DNA of 64,000 bases from an alpha proteobacterium BAL199 (GCA_000171835.1 ABHC01000002.1:124001-188000); one strand, 5' to 3'; shown: positions 1 to 8,549, counted from the stretch's first letter. The notes: generated by a model not told the origin, from the letters alone. Numbers and translations are program-made.

Positions 1-952
1 TCCGCCCGTCCTGACTCGCCTGGACGAGGCCGGACGCCGTCGGATCAGCGATCACATGGCCGATCAATGTACGGCTGGACGTAACGCCGCCCTTGCACGG
101 ATACCCGGTTCGGATTTGCAACAGCCGCTGAGCAACCTTTGGCAGGAACACCGCACCGTCGGGCAACCGAACGGCCGGCTCCGACATCAGTCCCAACTCC
201 GTAAGCTTGGAAAGCGTGGCGGACTCCGTCTCGCGAGGTTCCTTCAACGTCAGGGCCGGCCAGACGCAGACAGCATCAGTCTCTGCTGGACTGCTTTCGC
301 TGCGTCGCTGTACCGGGGCCGAGCTCACGGAAGCCTTCTCGAGCCGAACGCCAGTCTCGAGCGTTTTGGCCGCTGTGGCGGCTGCGACAACTGGAGGAAC
401 TCTCAACTGGGTGCCGGGCTTGCTGAAGCCGACACTGGTTGGCGTCGATCCCTTGGACGGCCCTTCAAGCGATGGTGTGAGGTTCGCCTGTCCGGTTCCA
501 GTCCAGGCGCCAAGCCGGGCGTCTTCCGCGGCAGTGGGTGCTTGCGACAGCGCCGGGGCCCGCGCAGACCCAGCCGTTGGTTCGGTTTGAACCGACACGA
601 TACCGAGTGAGGTGACAATATGAGTCCCGACGATGCCGCTGGTCTGCAGCAACTCGCTGCCGAGGTAGTAGGCACCAAGCGCCAACTGCCAACTGGTAGC
701 CGAAACTGTATCGGCAACAGCAAGCGCCGTTGTGCCAGTCGACTCGACCATTGATGGAGATTTTGCGTCGGACTCCTGAGCGACGACCGACCCATTTGGT
801 GCCGGTGCCGCGACAGCCAAGTCAGCCAGGGGCACTGGCAAGGGTGCACTACCGACGTTCGACCGATCCAACGCGGATCCAGCCGACACGTAAACACCCA
901 TAGCTAAAGCGGCCGCTGTGACGGCTGCTGCCCCGATCGCTCCGCGTCGCAT
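1..952 (-). CDS. RND/HlyD-type efflux periplasmic adaptor, N-terminal part (runs off left edge)
   Basis: An open frame without stop runs leftward from ATG at 952 to the window edge, 317 codons so far. The start has a strong purine-rich Shine-Dalgarno (AGGAGGGG) about 7 bases upstream. Residues 1-25 look like a signal peptide or anchor (MRRGAIGAAAVTAAALAMG). Residues about 25-245 are rich in Ala, Ser, Thr and Pro with no recognised fold. From about residue 247 the protein resembles heavy-metal RND adaptor (CzcB/CusB-like) N-termini: FLPKVAQRLLQIRTGYP, then GHVIADPTASGLVQASQDGR. In that family the adaptor links the inner-membrane pump to the outer-membrane channel; the pump gene would lie to the left, outside the window. 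The 220-residue extension before the adaptor core is odd. The family call is by motif recognition; the C-terminal domains are not visible. Confidence 0.6.
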   Translation of the reverse strand, partial: MRRGAIGAAAVTAAALAMGVYVSAGSALDRSNVGSAPLPVPLADLAVAAPAPNGSVVAQESDAKSPSMVESTGTTALAVADTVSATSWQLALGAYYLGSELLQTSGIVGTHIVTSLGIVSVQTEPTAGSARAPALSQAPTAAEDARLGAWTGTGQANLTPSLEGPSKGSTPTSVGFSKPGTQLRVPPVVAAATAAKTLETGVRLEKASVSSAPVQRRSESSPAETDAVCVWPALTLKEPRETESATLSKLTELGLMSEPAVRLPDGAVFLPKVAQRLLQIRTGYPCKGGVTSSRTLIGHVIADPTASGLVQASQDGR

Positions 953-1165
953 GGACGCCCCTCCTGCTCCTTATGCCCGTTCTGGGTACCGGACACTAAC
1001 TTAACTCGACCGGTGATGCCCCATCAATAACTTAGACGTGGTCGCGAGTGTTCCGGTGGGGCTGGCGATGCCACCACTGGCTGGTCGCCGACAAGCCCCG
1101 ACCAGTTGACCTGATCTTCCAAGATCTGGCAAGCATGATTCAGGCCAAAGTACGGAACAGCGAAC

Positions 1166-1984
1166 ATGCGACGCATAACCGCCGACGAACTCGTAATGGT
1201 ACAAGATCCTTCGGCGGTACCGAAGGATAAGCGTCTTTCGAACGCGTCGCTGCTGATTTTGGTCGGCCTGACCGGCGCGGGCAAGTCTACTACCGTCGAG
1301 CGATTGACCAACGATCTGCCGGTTGCGGCACTCCTGCCCGATCGGCGGTCGGTGACCGACGAGTTGATCCTTCCGATGATGACAGGGAACAGGTCGCCGG
1401 TGTCGGACCGTGTCGAGCGGTTCAGGTTGACGGCGGCGTTCAAGGAACGGCATCCCGGCGGCATGGGCGACGTTCTGCGGTGGCTGACTCTGCCTGCCGT
1501 CCTGCCGTCGGGGGCCATTCTGTTCGACGGGCTGCGGGGCGAAGCGGAGGTTACGTCGGCGTTAGCGTTGCCGGCGGCGCGGTTCCTTGTGCTGGAGTGC
1601 GCGCCGGAGGAACGGCTGTGGCGTCTGTGCGGTCGGAACGACCCCTTCGACGGCACCCATGGTCGTGAAACTGCCGCGACAGGCGAGGGCGCAGAGTCGA
1701 TCCGTGCAGGGCTGGTCGAGCAGAAGTTTGACTCCCTGGTGTCCGGCGATGTGCTCGATCGACTCACGCGGTCGCTGGCTGATCTGAACATCGATCCGGC
1801 TGTCGTGTCGCGCGGCGCGGCGATTATCGTCGAGGAGTCCCGACACTATGACCCTGACGCGGCGACAGCGGCGCTGCGCCGTCTGGCGCCGAACCGAACT
1901 CTGGTGGTTGACACAGCGGCGACCCGGCCAGCTGACGTTGCCGCTGCAGTCGCGGCCAAATGGCCCGACCTGATGGATGTTTAG
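1166..1984 (+). CDS. P-loop NTPase of unknown role
   Basis: 272 residues. A Walker A motif (GLTGAGKSTT) lies at about residues 34-43, preceded by the hydrophobic strand LLILV. A later hydrophobic segment (FLVLECAP) could carry the Walker B strand, but no clear second motif stands out. The C-terminal region ends in a strand (TLVVDTAATRPADVAAAV) resembling the final strand and helix of small nucleotide or phosphate kinases. Start at ATG 1166; the ribosome site is weak. It diverges from the efflux adaptor across a 213-bp gap and is followed 117 bp later by an SDR. The family could be a zeta-toxin-like or kinase-like P-loop protein; the substrate is not predictable. Confidence 0.7.
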   Translation: MRRITADELVMVQDPSAVPKDKRLSNASLLILVGLTGAGKSTTVERLTNDLPVAALLPDRRSVTDELILPMMTGNRSPVSDRVERFRLTAAFKERHPGGMGDVLRWLTLPAVLPSGAILFDGLRGEAEVTSALALPAARFLVLECAPEERLWRLCGRNDPFDGTHGRETAATGEGAESIRAGLVEQKFDSLVSGDVLDRLTRSLADLNIDPAVVSRGAAIIVEESRHYDPDAATAALRRLAPNRTLVVDTAATRPADVAAAVAAKWPDLMDV

Positions 1985-2101
1985 GCGACGCGTGCGCAGG
2001 ACTCGTTCAGATCAGCGTTGGCGTGGGCATTTGCGCCCGGCCCGCTCGACCGCATTGGTGGCCACGTGACGACGATCGAAGAGCGGGCAGGGAGATCAGA
2101 G

Positions 2102-2869
2102 ATGGTGGATGGGGCGGTTTATCCAAGCCTTCAGGATCGGGTGGTGCTGGTGACGGGCGGCGCGTCGGGGATCGGGGCCTCGATCGTCGAGCACTTCTGT
2201 CGGCAGCGGGCGCGGGTGGGCTTCGTTGACTGTGACATCGAAGCAGCCGATGCGTTGATCGCCCGACTGTCGGATGCCGGGCTTGCTGTACCCGCGTTCC
2301 GAGCATGCGACCTGACCGACATCGATGAACTGCGTACCGCAATCGATGCGATCCGGCATGATCTCGGTCGGATCACGGTGCTGATCAACAACGCGGCTCA
2401 CGACGAGCGTCACACCATCGATTCCGTCACGCCAGAGTACTGGGACGACCGGATGGCGGTGAACCTTCGCCATCAGTTCTTTGCAGCGCAAGCGGTATGG
2501 CACGGCATGGCCGAAGCCGGCGGTGGTGCGATTGTGAATCTCGGATCGGTCAGCTGGATGATCGGGCAGGGCGGAATGCCGGGATATTCTGCGGCCAAGT
2601 CGGCAGTGGTCGGCCTGACACGGTCTCTGGCCCGCGATCTCGGTGTACACAACATCCGTGTGAACTCGGTGCTGCCGGGATGGATAATGACCAAGCGCCA
2701 GATCGACAAGTGGCTGACGCCGGAAGGCGAGGCCGAGTTGATGAAAAACCAGTGCCTGAAGCGGAAGCTCGAGCCTGCCGATGTCGCCCGCGTGGTGGTG
2801 TTCTTCGCCTCCGACGAGGCCGCTGCCTGCACCAACCAGAACTACATCGTGGATGGCGGCTGGGTGTAA
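2102..2869 (+). CDS. SDR-family NAD(P)-dependent oxidoreductase
   Basis: 255 residues of a classical short-chain dehydrogenase. The dinucleotide-binding motif TGGASGIG is near residue 20, INNAA is the NNAG-type structural motif, the catalytic Ser lies in LGSVSW, and Tyr and Lys are in YSAAK. The tail DGGWV is typical of the family. I chose ATG 2102 because AGGGAGAT sits about 7 bases upstream; an in-frame start at 2018 would add an N-terminal tail unlike the family. The substrate is unknown. It lies downstream of the P-loop gene and converges on the leftward STAS gene with only 16 bp between stops. Confidence 0.88.
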   Translation: MVDGAVYPSLQDRVVLVTGGASGIGASIVEHFCRQRARVGFVDCDIEAADALIARLSDAGLAVPAFRACDLTDIDELRTAIDAIRHDLGRITVLINNAAHDERHTIDSVTPEYWDDRMAVNLRHQFFAAQAVWHGMAEAGGGAIVNLGSVSWMIGQGGMPGYSAAKSAVVGLTRSLARDLGVHNIRVNSVLPGWIMTKRQIDKWLTPEGEAELMKNQCLKRKLEPADVARVVVFFASDEAAACTNQNYIVDGGWV

Positions 2870-2885
2870 GGCCGCCAGGTCGAGA

Positions 2886-3218
2886 TCAGACCCGGGCGAC
2901 TGCCTCGTCGCGGTTGGCGCAGACGGTCAACACGTTGATGAAGCCGCTGATCTCGAACACTTCGCGGACGTGATTGGTAAGCGAATGCAGGACCAGGCCG
3001 CCGCCGGCAGCCTTCACCCGTTTGGCAACCACCAGAAAGACCCGCAGCCCGGCGCTCGACAGGTAATCCAGCGCAGAGGCATCGACCACGACCCGCTTAT
3101 GTCCGGCCTCGATCTGCGCCACGATCTTGGCTTCCGTGTCGGCGGCGTTGGTGCTGTCCAGCCGTCCGGTCAGGACGACGATGGCCAGGCCGTCCTGGCT
3201 CTCGATGGTCATCGTCAT
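2886..3218 (-). CDS. STAS-domain anti-sigma factor antagonist
   Basis: 110 residues forming a single STAS domain of the SpoIIAA/RsbV type. The conserved loop DYLSSAGLR at residues 51-59 holds the serine (Ser55 by alignment to SpoIIAA) whose phosphorylation by a partner kinase switches binding in this family. It lies 26 bp downstream of, and is co-directional with, a histidine-kinase-fold anti-sigma gene, the usual partner. In known partner-switching modules the unphosphorylated antagonist binds the kinase and frees a sigma factor or another target. No sigma factor gene is visible nearby, so the target may be a different protein, possibly one encoded divergently. Confidence 0.88.
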   Translation of the reverse strand: MTMTIESQDGLAIVVLTGRLDSTNAADTEAKIVAQIEAGHKRVVVDASALDYLSSAGLRVFLVVAKRVKAAGGGLVLHSLTNHVREVFEISGFINVLTVCANRDEAVARV

Positions 3219-3244
3219 GGCGGTGGTACCTCTCGTCTATACGC

Positions 3245-3721
3245 TTAAAGGTTCTTCGTCAGGGTCAGGTGGTTGGTGCCTTGGCGGCGAACGTAGCTCA
3301 GGCCGTCCAGCAGAGTCTTGGCGAAATGGACACCAAGGCCGCCGATCGGCCGGTCTTCAATCGGCGCGTCGAGTTCCGGTGCCTTGGTCTCAACGGTAGG
3401 ATCGAACGGTGTACCCTGGTAGCTGATCTCCATGATCAGACGCTTCCGCTCAAGGCGGAGCATTACGGTCATCTGAAGGTCGGGCGGCGGTGGGTTGTGC
3501 TCGATCGCGTTGGTAATCAATTCGTCGGCGGCCAGGATGATGTGATGCGCCGCGTTCCCCTGCACGCCGTGGCGCGCCGCAAACTTCTCGACCGCCAACG
3601 CCAGTCGCCGAATCTCCGAAATTTGGCTGGCGAGACGCAGGGTTTCTGTCGGTACCATCACATCTGGGAGCAGAAGGCTGGATGCGGACTCGCGGATGCC
3701 GGACTCCGGCGACACGATCAT
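3245..3721 (-). CDS. Anti-sigma regulatory factor, RsbW-type HATPase kinase
   Basis: About 158 residues. The N-box ADELITNAIEHN and the later glycine-rich GGLGVHFAK mark a GHKL ATPase of the RsbW/SpoIIAB serine-kinase type, with no histidine phosphotransfer domain. Such proteins phosphorylate a STAS antagonist, and one is encoded directly downstream. The start is uncertain: ATG 3721 is given; TTG 3751 and ATG 3658 are in frame and none has a good ribosome site. ATG 3658 begins closest to where the conserved domain starts. The gene diverges from the paralog pair, whose first start is about 80 bp away, so the two transcripts share a promoter region. Confidence 0.85.
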   Translation of the reverse strand: MIVSPESGIRESASSLLLPDVMVPTETLRLASQISEIRRLALAVEKFAARHGVQGNAAHHIILAADELITNAIEHNPPPPDLQMTVMLRLERKRLIMEISYQGTPFDPTVETKAPELDAPIEDRPIGGLGVHFAKTLLDGLSYVRRQGTNHLTLTKNL

Positions 3722-3802
3722 CAGAATTGTATATAGGTTTGATGCTCTCAACGCTAGGTGATCCGAGCGACGGAACCAATTCTACGGCGACCAGGCACAG
3801 AC

Positions 3803-4945
3803 GTGAACAAGGCGGATCGGACACGGGCGTCCATGGACGCAATCGACCGACGGATCCTGTCGATCGGACAGGGCGGCGGTGCATTGCCTACCGTGTCTGT
3901 GAACCAGATGATCGCGATGCTCGACACTCACGGACGGGCGGTCCGAGACGCCCGTGCCGATCACCTGACGATCCGCGGTCCGATCTGGCAGTCGGTCGAG
4001 ACGATCTCCAGGCACTTGCAGACATGCTTCTGTCCGTTGGTGCTTGAGCGGTTCGACCGTCTGCTGCCGACGAGCGATCGGACCTTCGCGCAACGTGACG
4101 CCGATGAGGCCTCGCTGATCGACTACGCCGAAGCCGTTGCGGCGGTCTATGCGTGGGAGGCGGCGGTCGGAAAGCACGTCCTGCTGCGATCCGAGATCCG
4201 CAAACGCTTGCAGTCGGTGTCCGCCGCCTGTCTGGCCCGGATCGACGCACATCTGTCGATCGCTGACGAAGCCGACATCCCGGACTTTCGACAACTCGCC
4301 CGGGAGATCCTGCGGGCCGAGGTGGCGGAATGGGTTCTTAGTCTGGCCGGGGCGCCCGAGCATTCCACCAAAATCCTGCAGCGGGCAAGCCGGGCCGCTC
4401 GGCAGTCCGTCGCGTGGGCCGGACGGGTGTTCGAGCGCTTCCGGACCGATCCGGATGAGTTCAGCCATTTCGATGCGGTGGCGACCCTGGCGGCTGTCGA
4501 CGAACTGCTGGTGGTCATTCTGCGGGTTCACGACAGCGACCGGATGGAGCGCGCTTCCGGCAGCCACCCGTTCGTGCTGACGATCGGTGAGCAGGCGCTC
4601 CAGGAGTTCGTAACCGGCCTGGAGCACATGACCGCGCGCTATCTGGAGATCGCGGAAGACCATCTTCTGGCCAGCGGTGCGGCGGGAGCTTTTGTTCTGT
4701 CGGTGTTGCAGGTGCTGCAACGAATTCTGAGACTCGACCATGTCCTGCTCCCCGTCGTGAGCGTGGTGGGGATAGAAATGAGCCACCGGGCGACCGTCGC
4801 GCGCATGGCGGAGATGCGAGCAAAACTCCAGGCTTCGTTGGGAACCCACAAGGCCCCGCCGGACGCCCTGAAGAGGCTGGGAATTCTGGACACAGCGCTC
4901 TCATCGGTCGAGAAGGAGACGGACGAAACGGTTGGGGCGACCTGA
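3803..4945 (+). CDS. Conserved helical protein of unknown family, first of a tandem paralog pair
   Basis: 380 residues from GTG 3803; GTG 3758 is an in-frame alternative adding 15 codons. The protein has no signal peptide or clear membrane segment and reads as mostly alpha-helical. It aligns end to end with the next gene. The best-conserved stretches are HFDAVATLAAVDELLVVILRV and, beyond it, SGSHPFVLTIGEQALQEFV followed by EHMTARYLEIAE. The N-termini match as well (VNKADRTR against VTNADRRR), which is why I place the start here. I do not recognise a family. Divergence from the anti-sigma/STAS pair suggests a role in the same signalling circuit; that is inference. Confidence 0.75.
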   Translation: MNKADRTRASMDAIDRRILSIGQGGGALPTVSVNQMIAMLDTHGRAVRDARADHLTIRGPIWQSVETISRHLQTCFCPLVLERFDRLLPTSDRTFAQRDADEASLIDYAEAVAAVYAWEAAVGKHVLLRSEIRKRLQSVSAACLARIDAHLSIADEADIPDFRQLAREILRAEVAEWVLSLAGAPEHSTKILQRASRAARQSVAWAGRVFERFRTDPDEFSHFDAVATLAAVDELLVVILRVHDSDRMERASGSHPFVLTIGEQALQEFVTGLEHMTARYLEIAEDHLLASGAAGAFVLSVLQVLQRILRLDHVLLPVVSVVGIEMSHRATVARMAEMRAKLQASLGTHKAPPDALKRLGILDTALSSVEKETDETVGAT

Positions 4946-4995
4946 AGGCCGTGCCGGACAGGCGGGCTCCAAAAGGGAGACCAAAGGGGAGAAGT

Positions 4996-6114
4996 GTGAC
5001 GAACGCCGATCGTCGACGGACAACCTTAGAGGCGCTCGAGCGTCAGATCCTGTCGGTTAACCAGGACTTGGCAAGGATGTCTGGCAGCACCCTTTCTGGC
5101 TTCGCTACTGCGCTGGAGGTTCACGCTCGCGAAGTCCGGGCGAGGCTGTCGGGTACGCTGGCCGTCCGCGGCGCGGCCTCCGGTTCGGCGGCTGCGATCG
5201 CCGAACATGCGTTGGCGCGGGCCTGTCCTGTGATCCTGACGCGCTTCGCCGCCTTGTTGCCGATAACGGCCGATGATCACCCGGCAACCCGCGACGCCAA
5301 CGAGGCAACGGCGGTGGAGTATGCGGAGGCGATCGCGGCGATGGCGGGGTGGGAAGCTGCCGTCGGCCCTGACACGCGATTGCGAACTGCGATCCAACAC
5401 CGCCTGTCGACGATAGCTCAGACTTGCCGTAGCTGCATCGAGGGGCATCTGCACGCAGGTAGCGACACTGACATTCCCGACGTCCGGCAATTGGCGGTCG
5501 ACATACTGAGGGTCGAGGCGGTCGAGTGGGTGATCGAGATCGCGGGAGGCTCCAGCCATTCAGAACAGATCCGGCTGTTGACGCACCGTGCTGCCCGACA
5601 ATCGGTGGTCTGGGCGGGCGTGGTGTTCGAGCGGTTCAAGATCCGGCCGGACGAAATGAGTCATTTCGACGCCGTGGCAACACTGTCGGCGGTCGACGAT
5701 CTTCTGGTGGTTATCCTGCGGGTGCTGCAGAGCGATCGCGATGAACGGCGGTCCGGTAGCCATCCGTTCGTTCTGACGATCGGTGAGCAGGCAATGCAGG
5801 ATTTCGTAAATGGGCTTCGGCACATGACCGGCCGCTATCTCGATATCGCCGAGCAACACCTGTTGAGCGCTGGTGCCGCGGGGGACTTCGCCCAATCGGT
5901 TCTGCGGGTCCTGCACCGCGTTCTGTTGTTTGGTCACGCGCTGCTGGCGTCAGTTGAGCTCGTGGACATCCGCTTGAACCACGAAACCGCCTTGACGCGG
6001 ATGGTGGGGATGCGGGCAAAGCTGCAGGCGTCCCTCGACATGCCGGGGGCATCGGAGCGCTATCTCACGCGGTTGCAGGTGCTGGACGTCGCCCTGCGCG
6101 ACGTTGGCGCATGA
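4996..6114 (+). CDS. Conserved helical protein of unknown family, second of a tandem paralog pair
   Basis: 372 residues. GTG 4996 is chosen because GGGGAG sits about 6 bases upstream; GTG 4951 is in frame and would add 15 codons. It is paralogous to the preceding gene throughout, most strongly over the C-terminal half (HFDAVATLSAVDDLLVVILRV; SGSHPFVLTIGEQAMQDFV). In the middle, W(E/E)AAVG and the DIPD-RQLA segment are also shared. The gene follows its paralog after 50 bp and is probably co-transcribed with it. No catalytic motif, membrane segment or known domain was recognised. Tandem duplication followed by N-terminal divergence is the likely origin. Confidence 0.75.
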   Translation: MTNADRRRTTLEALERQILSVNQDLARMSGSTLSGFATALEVHAREVRARLSGTLAVRGAASGSAAAIAEHALARACPVILTRFAALLPITADDHPATRDANEATAVEYAEAIAAMAGWEAAVGPDTRLRTAIQHRLSTIAQTCRSCIEGHLHAGSDTDIPDVRQLAVDILRVEAVEWVIEIAGGSSHSEQIRLLTHRAARQSVVWAGVVFERFKIRPDEMSHFDAVATLSAVDDLLVVILRVLQSDRDERRSGSHPFVLTIGEQAMQDFVNGLRHMTGRYLDIAEQHLLSAGAAGDFAQSVLRVLHRVLLFGHALLASVELVDIRLNHETALTRMVGMRAKLQASLDMPGASERYLTRLQVLDVALRDVGA

Positions 6115-6262
6115 CTGAACGGACCAACTCGCGACGGCGGTCAGAATCGGCTCTCAGCCTGCGGTGTGTTCGGAAGTTAGAGCGGTAGATGGAGACACCT
6201 GTTAACAACACCGCAACTGCCGGACAGGATTGGTCGCACAGCCAGGTGAGACGCCGCCACTG

Positions 6263-7021
6263 ATGACAGACATCAACATATTGGCGTTGACCCGCCTCCA
6301 ACCGGTACGCAGTGACGTTGACCTGCACCATCTCACGCCGAGATCGTTTGATCGATTTGAACTGATCGGCGGAGCGCCGGGGATTCATTTGGGCCTGGAT
6401 GACAGCGGCTTTCCCGGCGTGCGGGAGATGTATGAACGCTACCACCGTTCGGTCTTCACGGCGCTGGTCTGTCGTCTGGATGCCGACGGTCTGTTCGTTC
6501 CGACGATCGATCTCTGGAACTGGTCGTCCACCGCGCTGTATCTGATCGCGGCGCAGGCTGGCGCGCTTTCGGACTCGGCTTGGCAGTCCGTTGAAGCCGG
6601 CACGGTGTCCGCCCTTTGCGACAATCATTCCTGGAGCACCCTGCGGGACATCCTGGAACTCGGTGGCGCCCCGATCCGCGACGACGAACGCGGCGCTGCG
6701 GAGGAACTCAAGGCGGACTGGAGCCGTCGCGGTTGGCTGGATGCCCTGTACGATCGCGACAGATCCGCTCTCAGCGAAATGCTTCGTGCCTTGCGAATGG
6801 CGTGCCCGATCTTGTCGGCCCAGATGGATCTGTTCTTCCTGCCGCCCGAGTTCCTCGAGTCTGTTCGGCGTGACTTGAGCGGTCGGCTGATGTCGGCGGG
6901 TCTCTCTGGTTTCACCTATAAAAGCGCCTCCGGAAACGGTGATGCGATCCTGGTTGTCGATCCGTCCGCCATCCGTATCGTGTCCCGGCAGCCTCTGACT
7001 GCTGCCGGGACCGGTTCCTAG
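6263..7021 (+). CDS. Hypothetical protein downstream of the paralog pair
   Basis: 252 residues from ATG 6263; TTG 6230 is an in-frame alternative. The protein has no recognised domain, signal peptide or membrane segment. The N-terminal third contains LTRLQPVRSDVDLHHLTPRSF and a Trp/Tyr-rich stretch (IDLWNWSSTALYLIAAQAG). The middle carries many acidic and arginine residues (RDDERGAAEELKADWSRRGW), and the C-terminal part reads as a mixed alpha/beta fold ending GDAILVVDPSAIRIVSRQP. It is co-directional with the paralog pair, 148 bp downstream, so shared transcription is possible but not shown. A sensory or signalling role is only suggested by context. Confidence 0.65.
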   Translation: MTDINILALTRLQPVRSDVDLHHLTPRSFDRFELIGGAPGIHLGLDDSGFPGVREMYERYHRSVFTALVCRLDADGLFVPTIDLWNWSSTALYLIAAQAGALSDSAWQSVEAGTVSALCDNHSWSTLRDILELGGAPIRDDERGAAEELKADWSRRGWLDALYDRDRSALSEMLRALRMACPILSAQMDLFFLPPEFLESVRRDLSGRLMSAGLSGFTYKSASGNGDAILVVDPSAIRIVSRQPLTAAGTGS

Positions 7022-7125
7022 CTTCTCTACCCCTGCCGGGAAATCCGCCTAAGATCGCCGCCCCATCACTGTTGCGTCCGCGTGTATGTTGCGGCGCGGA
7101 TCCGACTCCATCAGAGGAAACCACT

Positions 7126-8202
7126 ATGAAGACGCATCGTATCGCGAGCATTCCAGGCGACGGCATCGGCTCCGAGGTGATTTCGGCTGGCGTCGAGGTC
7201 CTGAAAGCGGTGGCGCTGCGTGACGGTGGGTTCACGTTAGACGTCGAAACTTTCCCCTGGGGGGCCGACTACTACCGGGCGAACGGCGTGATGATGCCGG
7301 AGGATGGTGTCGACACCCTTCGCGCGTTCGATGCGATCTATTTCGGCTCGGCCGGTGATCCGCACCTGCCGGATCACATCACCTTGTGGGGCCTTCGGCT
7401 GAAGATCTGCCAGACTCTGGACCAGTACGCCAATGTACGGCCGTCGCGGCTGCTGCCGGGCATCGACGGGCCGTTGAAAGGCGTCGGGCCAGATCGGCTC
7501 GACTGGGTGATCGTGCGGGAGAACTCCGAGGGTGAGTATTCCGGGGCCGGCGGGCGGGTCCACCAGGGGCTGCCGGAAGAGGTCGGCCTGGACGTATCGG
7601 TGTTCACCCGTGTCGGCGTCGAGCGGATCCAGCGCTTCGCCTTCGAGTTGGCGCGCAGCCGGCCACGCAAACTGCTGACCCTGGTGACCAAGTCGAACGC
7701 GCAACGCCACGGCATGGTGTTCTGGGACACCGTGTTCGACGGCATCAAGGGCGACTACCCGGATGTGCGCACCGACAAGATGCTGGTCGATGCCATGACG
7801 ACCCGCATGGTCCTGAAACCGGAGAGCCTGGATACAGTGGTCGCGACCAACCTGCACGCCGACGTGCTGTCGGACCTGGCGGCGGCATTGTCCGGTTCGC
7901 TCGGCATCGCTCCCACCGGGAACCTGCGGCCCGAGCGCGACGGGCCGTCGATGTTCGAACCGATCCACGGCTCGGCCTTCGACATCATGGGCCAGGGCAT
8001 CGCCAACCCGATCGGTTCGTTCTGGAGTGCAGCCATGATGTTGGAGCACATCGGTGAGCCTCAAGCGGCCGCGCGCCTGATGGCTGCGGTTGAACGGGTC
8101 ACTGGAGCCGGCAAGACGATGCCACGGGATCTTGGCGGCATGGCGACGACCCGTCAGGTTACCGATGCCGTGCTGGAGGCGTTGCGCACCGACAACGTCT
8201 GA
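7126..8202 (+). CDS. Isocitrate/isopropylmalate-type dehydrogenase, tartrate/D-malate dehydrogenase-like
   Basis: 358 residues. The start motif IASIPGDGIGSEVI is the family N-terminus, and the metal and substrate region VTKSNAQRHGMVFWDTVF carries the conserved lysine. VATNLHADVLSDLAAALSGSLGIAPTGN and FEPIHGSAFDIMGQGIANPIG are the cofactor-side signatures. The substrate loop (LPDHITLWGLRLKICQTLDQYANVRP) is of the TtuC/DmlA type rather than LeuB or Icd. Members oxidise tartrate, D-malate or related 2-hydroxyacids with NAD and metal and then decarboxylate. ATG 7126 is preceded by AGAGGA at good spacing. The gene stands alone between unrelated genes. Confidence 0.85.
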   Translation: MKTHRIASIPGDGIGSEVISAGVEVLKAVALRDGGFTLDVETFPWGADYYRANGVMMPEDGVDTLRAFDAIYFGSAGDPHLPDHITLWGLRLKICQTLDQYANVRPSRLLPGIDGPLKGVGPDRLDWVIVRENSEGEYSGAGGRVHQGLPEEVGLDVSVFTRVGVERIQRFAFELARSRPRKLLTLVTKSNAQRHGMVFWDTVFDGIKGDYPDVRTDKMLVDAMTTRMVLKPESLDTVVATNLHADVLSDLAAALSGSLGIAPTGNLRPERDGPSMFEPIHGSAFDIMGQGIANPIGSFWSAAMMLEHIGEPQAAARLMAAVERVTGAGKTMPRDLGGMATTRQVTDAVLEALRTDNV

Positions 8203-8282
8203 ACGCACGCGGCCAAGCGGCGGAACCTCCTCGCTCCCTGAGAGTTTGCCCGTCATGTCCATTGTGGATACGGAGGGATCGG

Positions 8283-8549
8283 GTGAACCGTCGGTCATTG
8301 ATCATCTGCGCAGCTCTTGCTCTCGCAATGATGGCTGGTGGAATCGCGGCGACTGTACCGTTGTTGCTCTCTCTGCACGAAGCGAACCAACCCTTGTACC
8401 GGGCTCCGTCGTCGGATCTGGAGAGGTCGCGGCAGATGGTTTTAGGGTCGATGGATCGCACGCTAGTGGTGAAAATCAAACGGGTGAGTCCGTCTGGATC
8501 GGCAGATTTCCGCCATGCGTTTGCTGATGCACGGGTTTCATCTGTCTGA
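8283..8549 (+). CDS. Small putative membrane or exported protein
   Basis: 88 residues from GTG 8283, with GGAGGG about 8 bases upstream. After two arginines a hydrophobic run (LIICAALALAMMAGGIAATVPLLLSL) forms a single membrane segment or uncleaved signal anchor. The remaining 55 residues are polar and basic with no recognised motif. It lies between the dehydrogenase and the urt promoter region. The ribosome site and the positive-inside membrane segment support a real gene; no function can be given. Confidence 0.45.
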   Translation: MNRRSLIICAALALAMMAGGIAATVPLLLSLHEANQPLYRAPSSDLERSRQMVLGSMDRTLVVKIKRVSPSGSADFRHAFADARVSSV

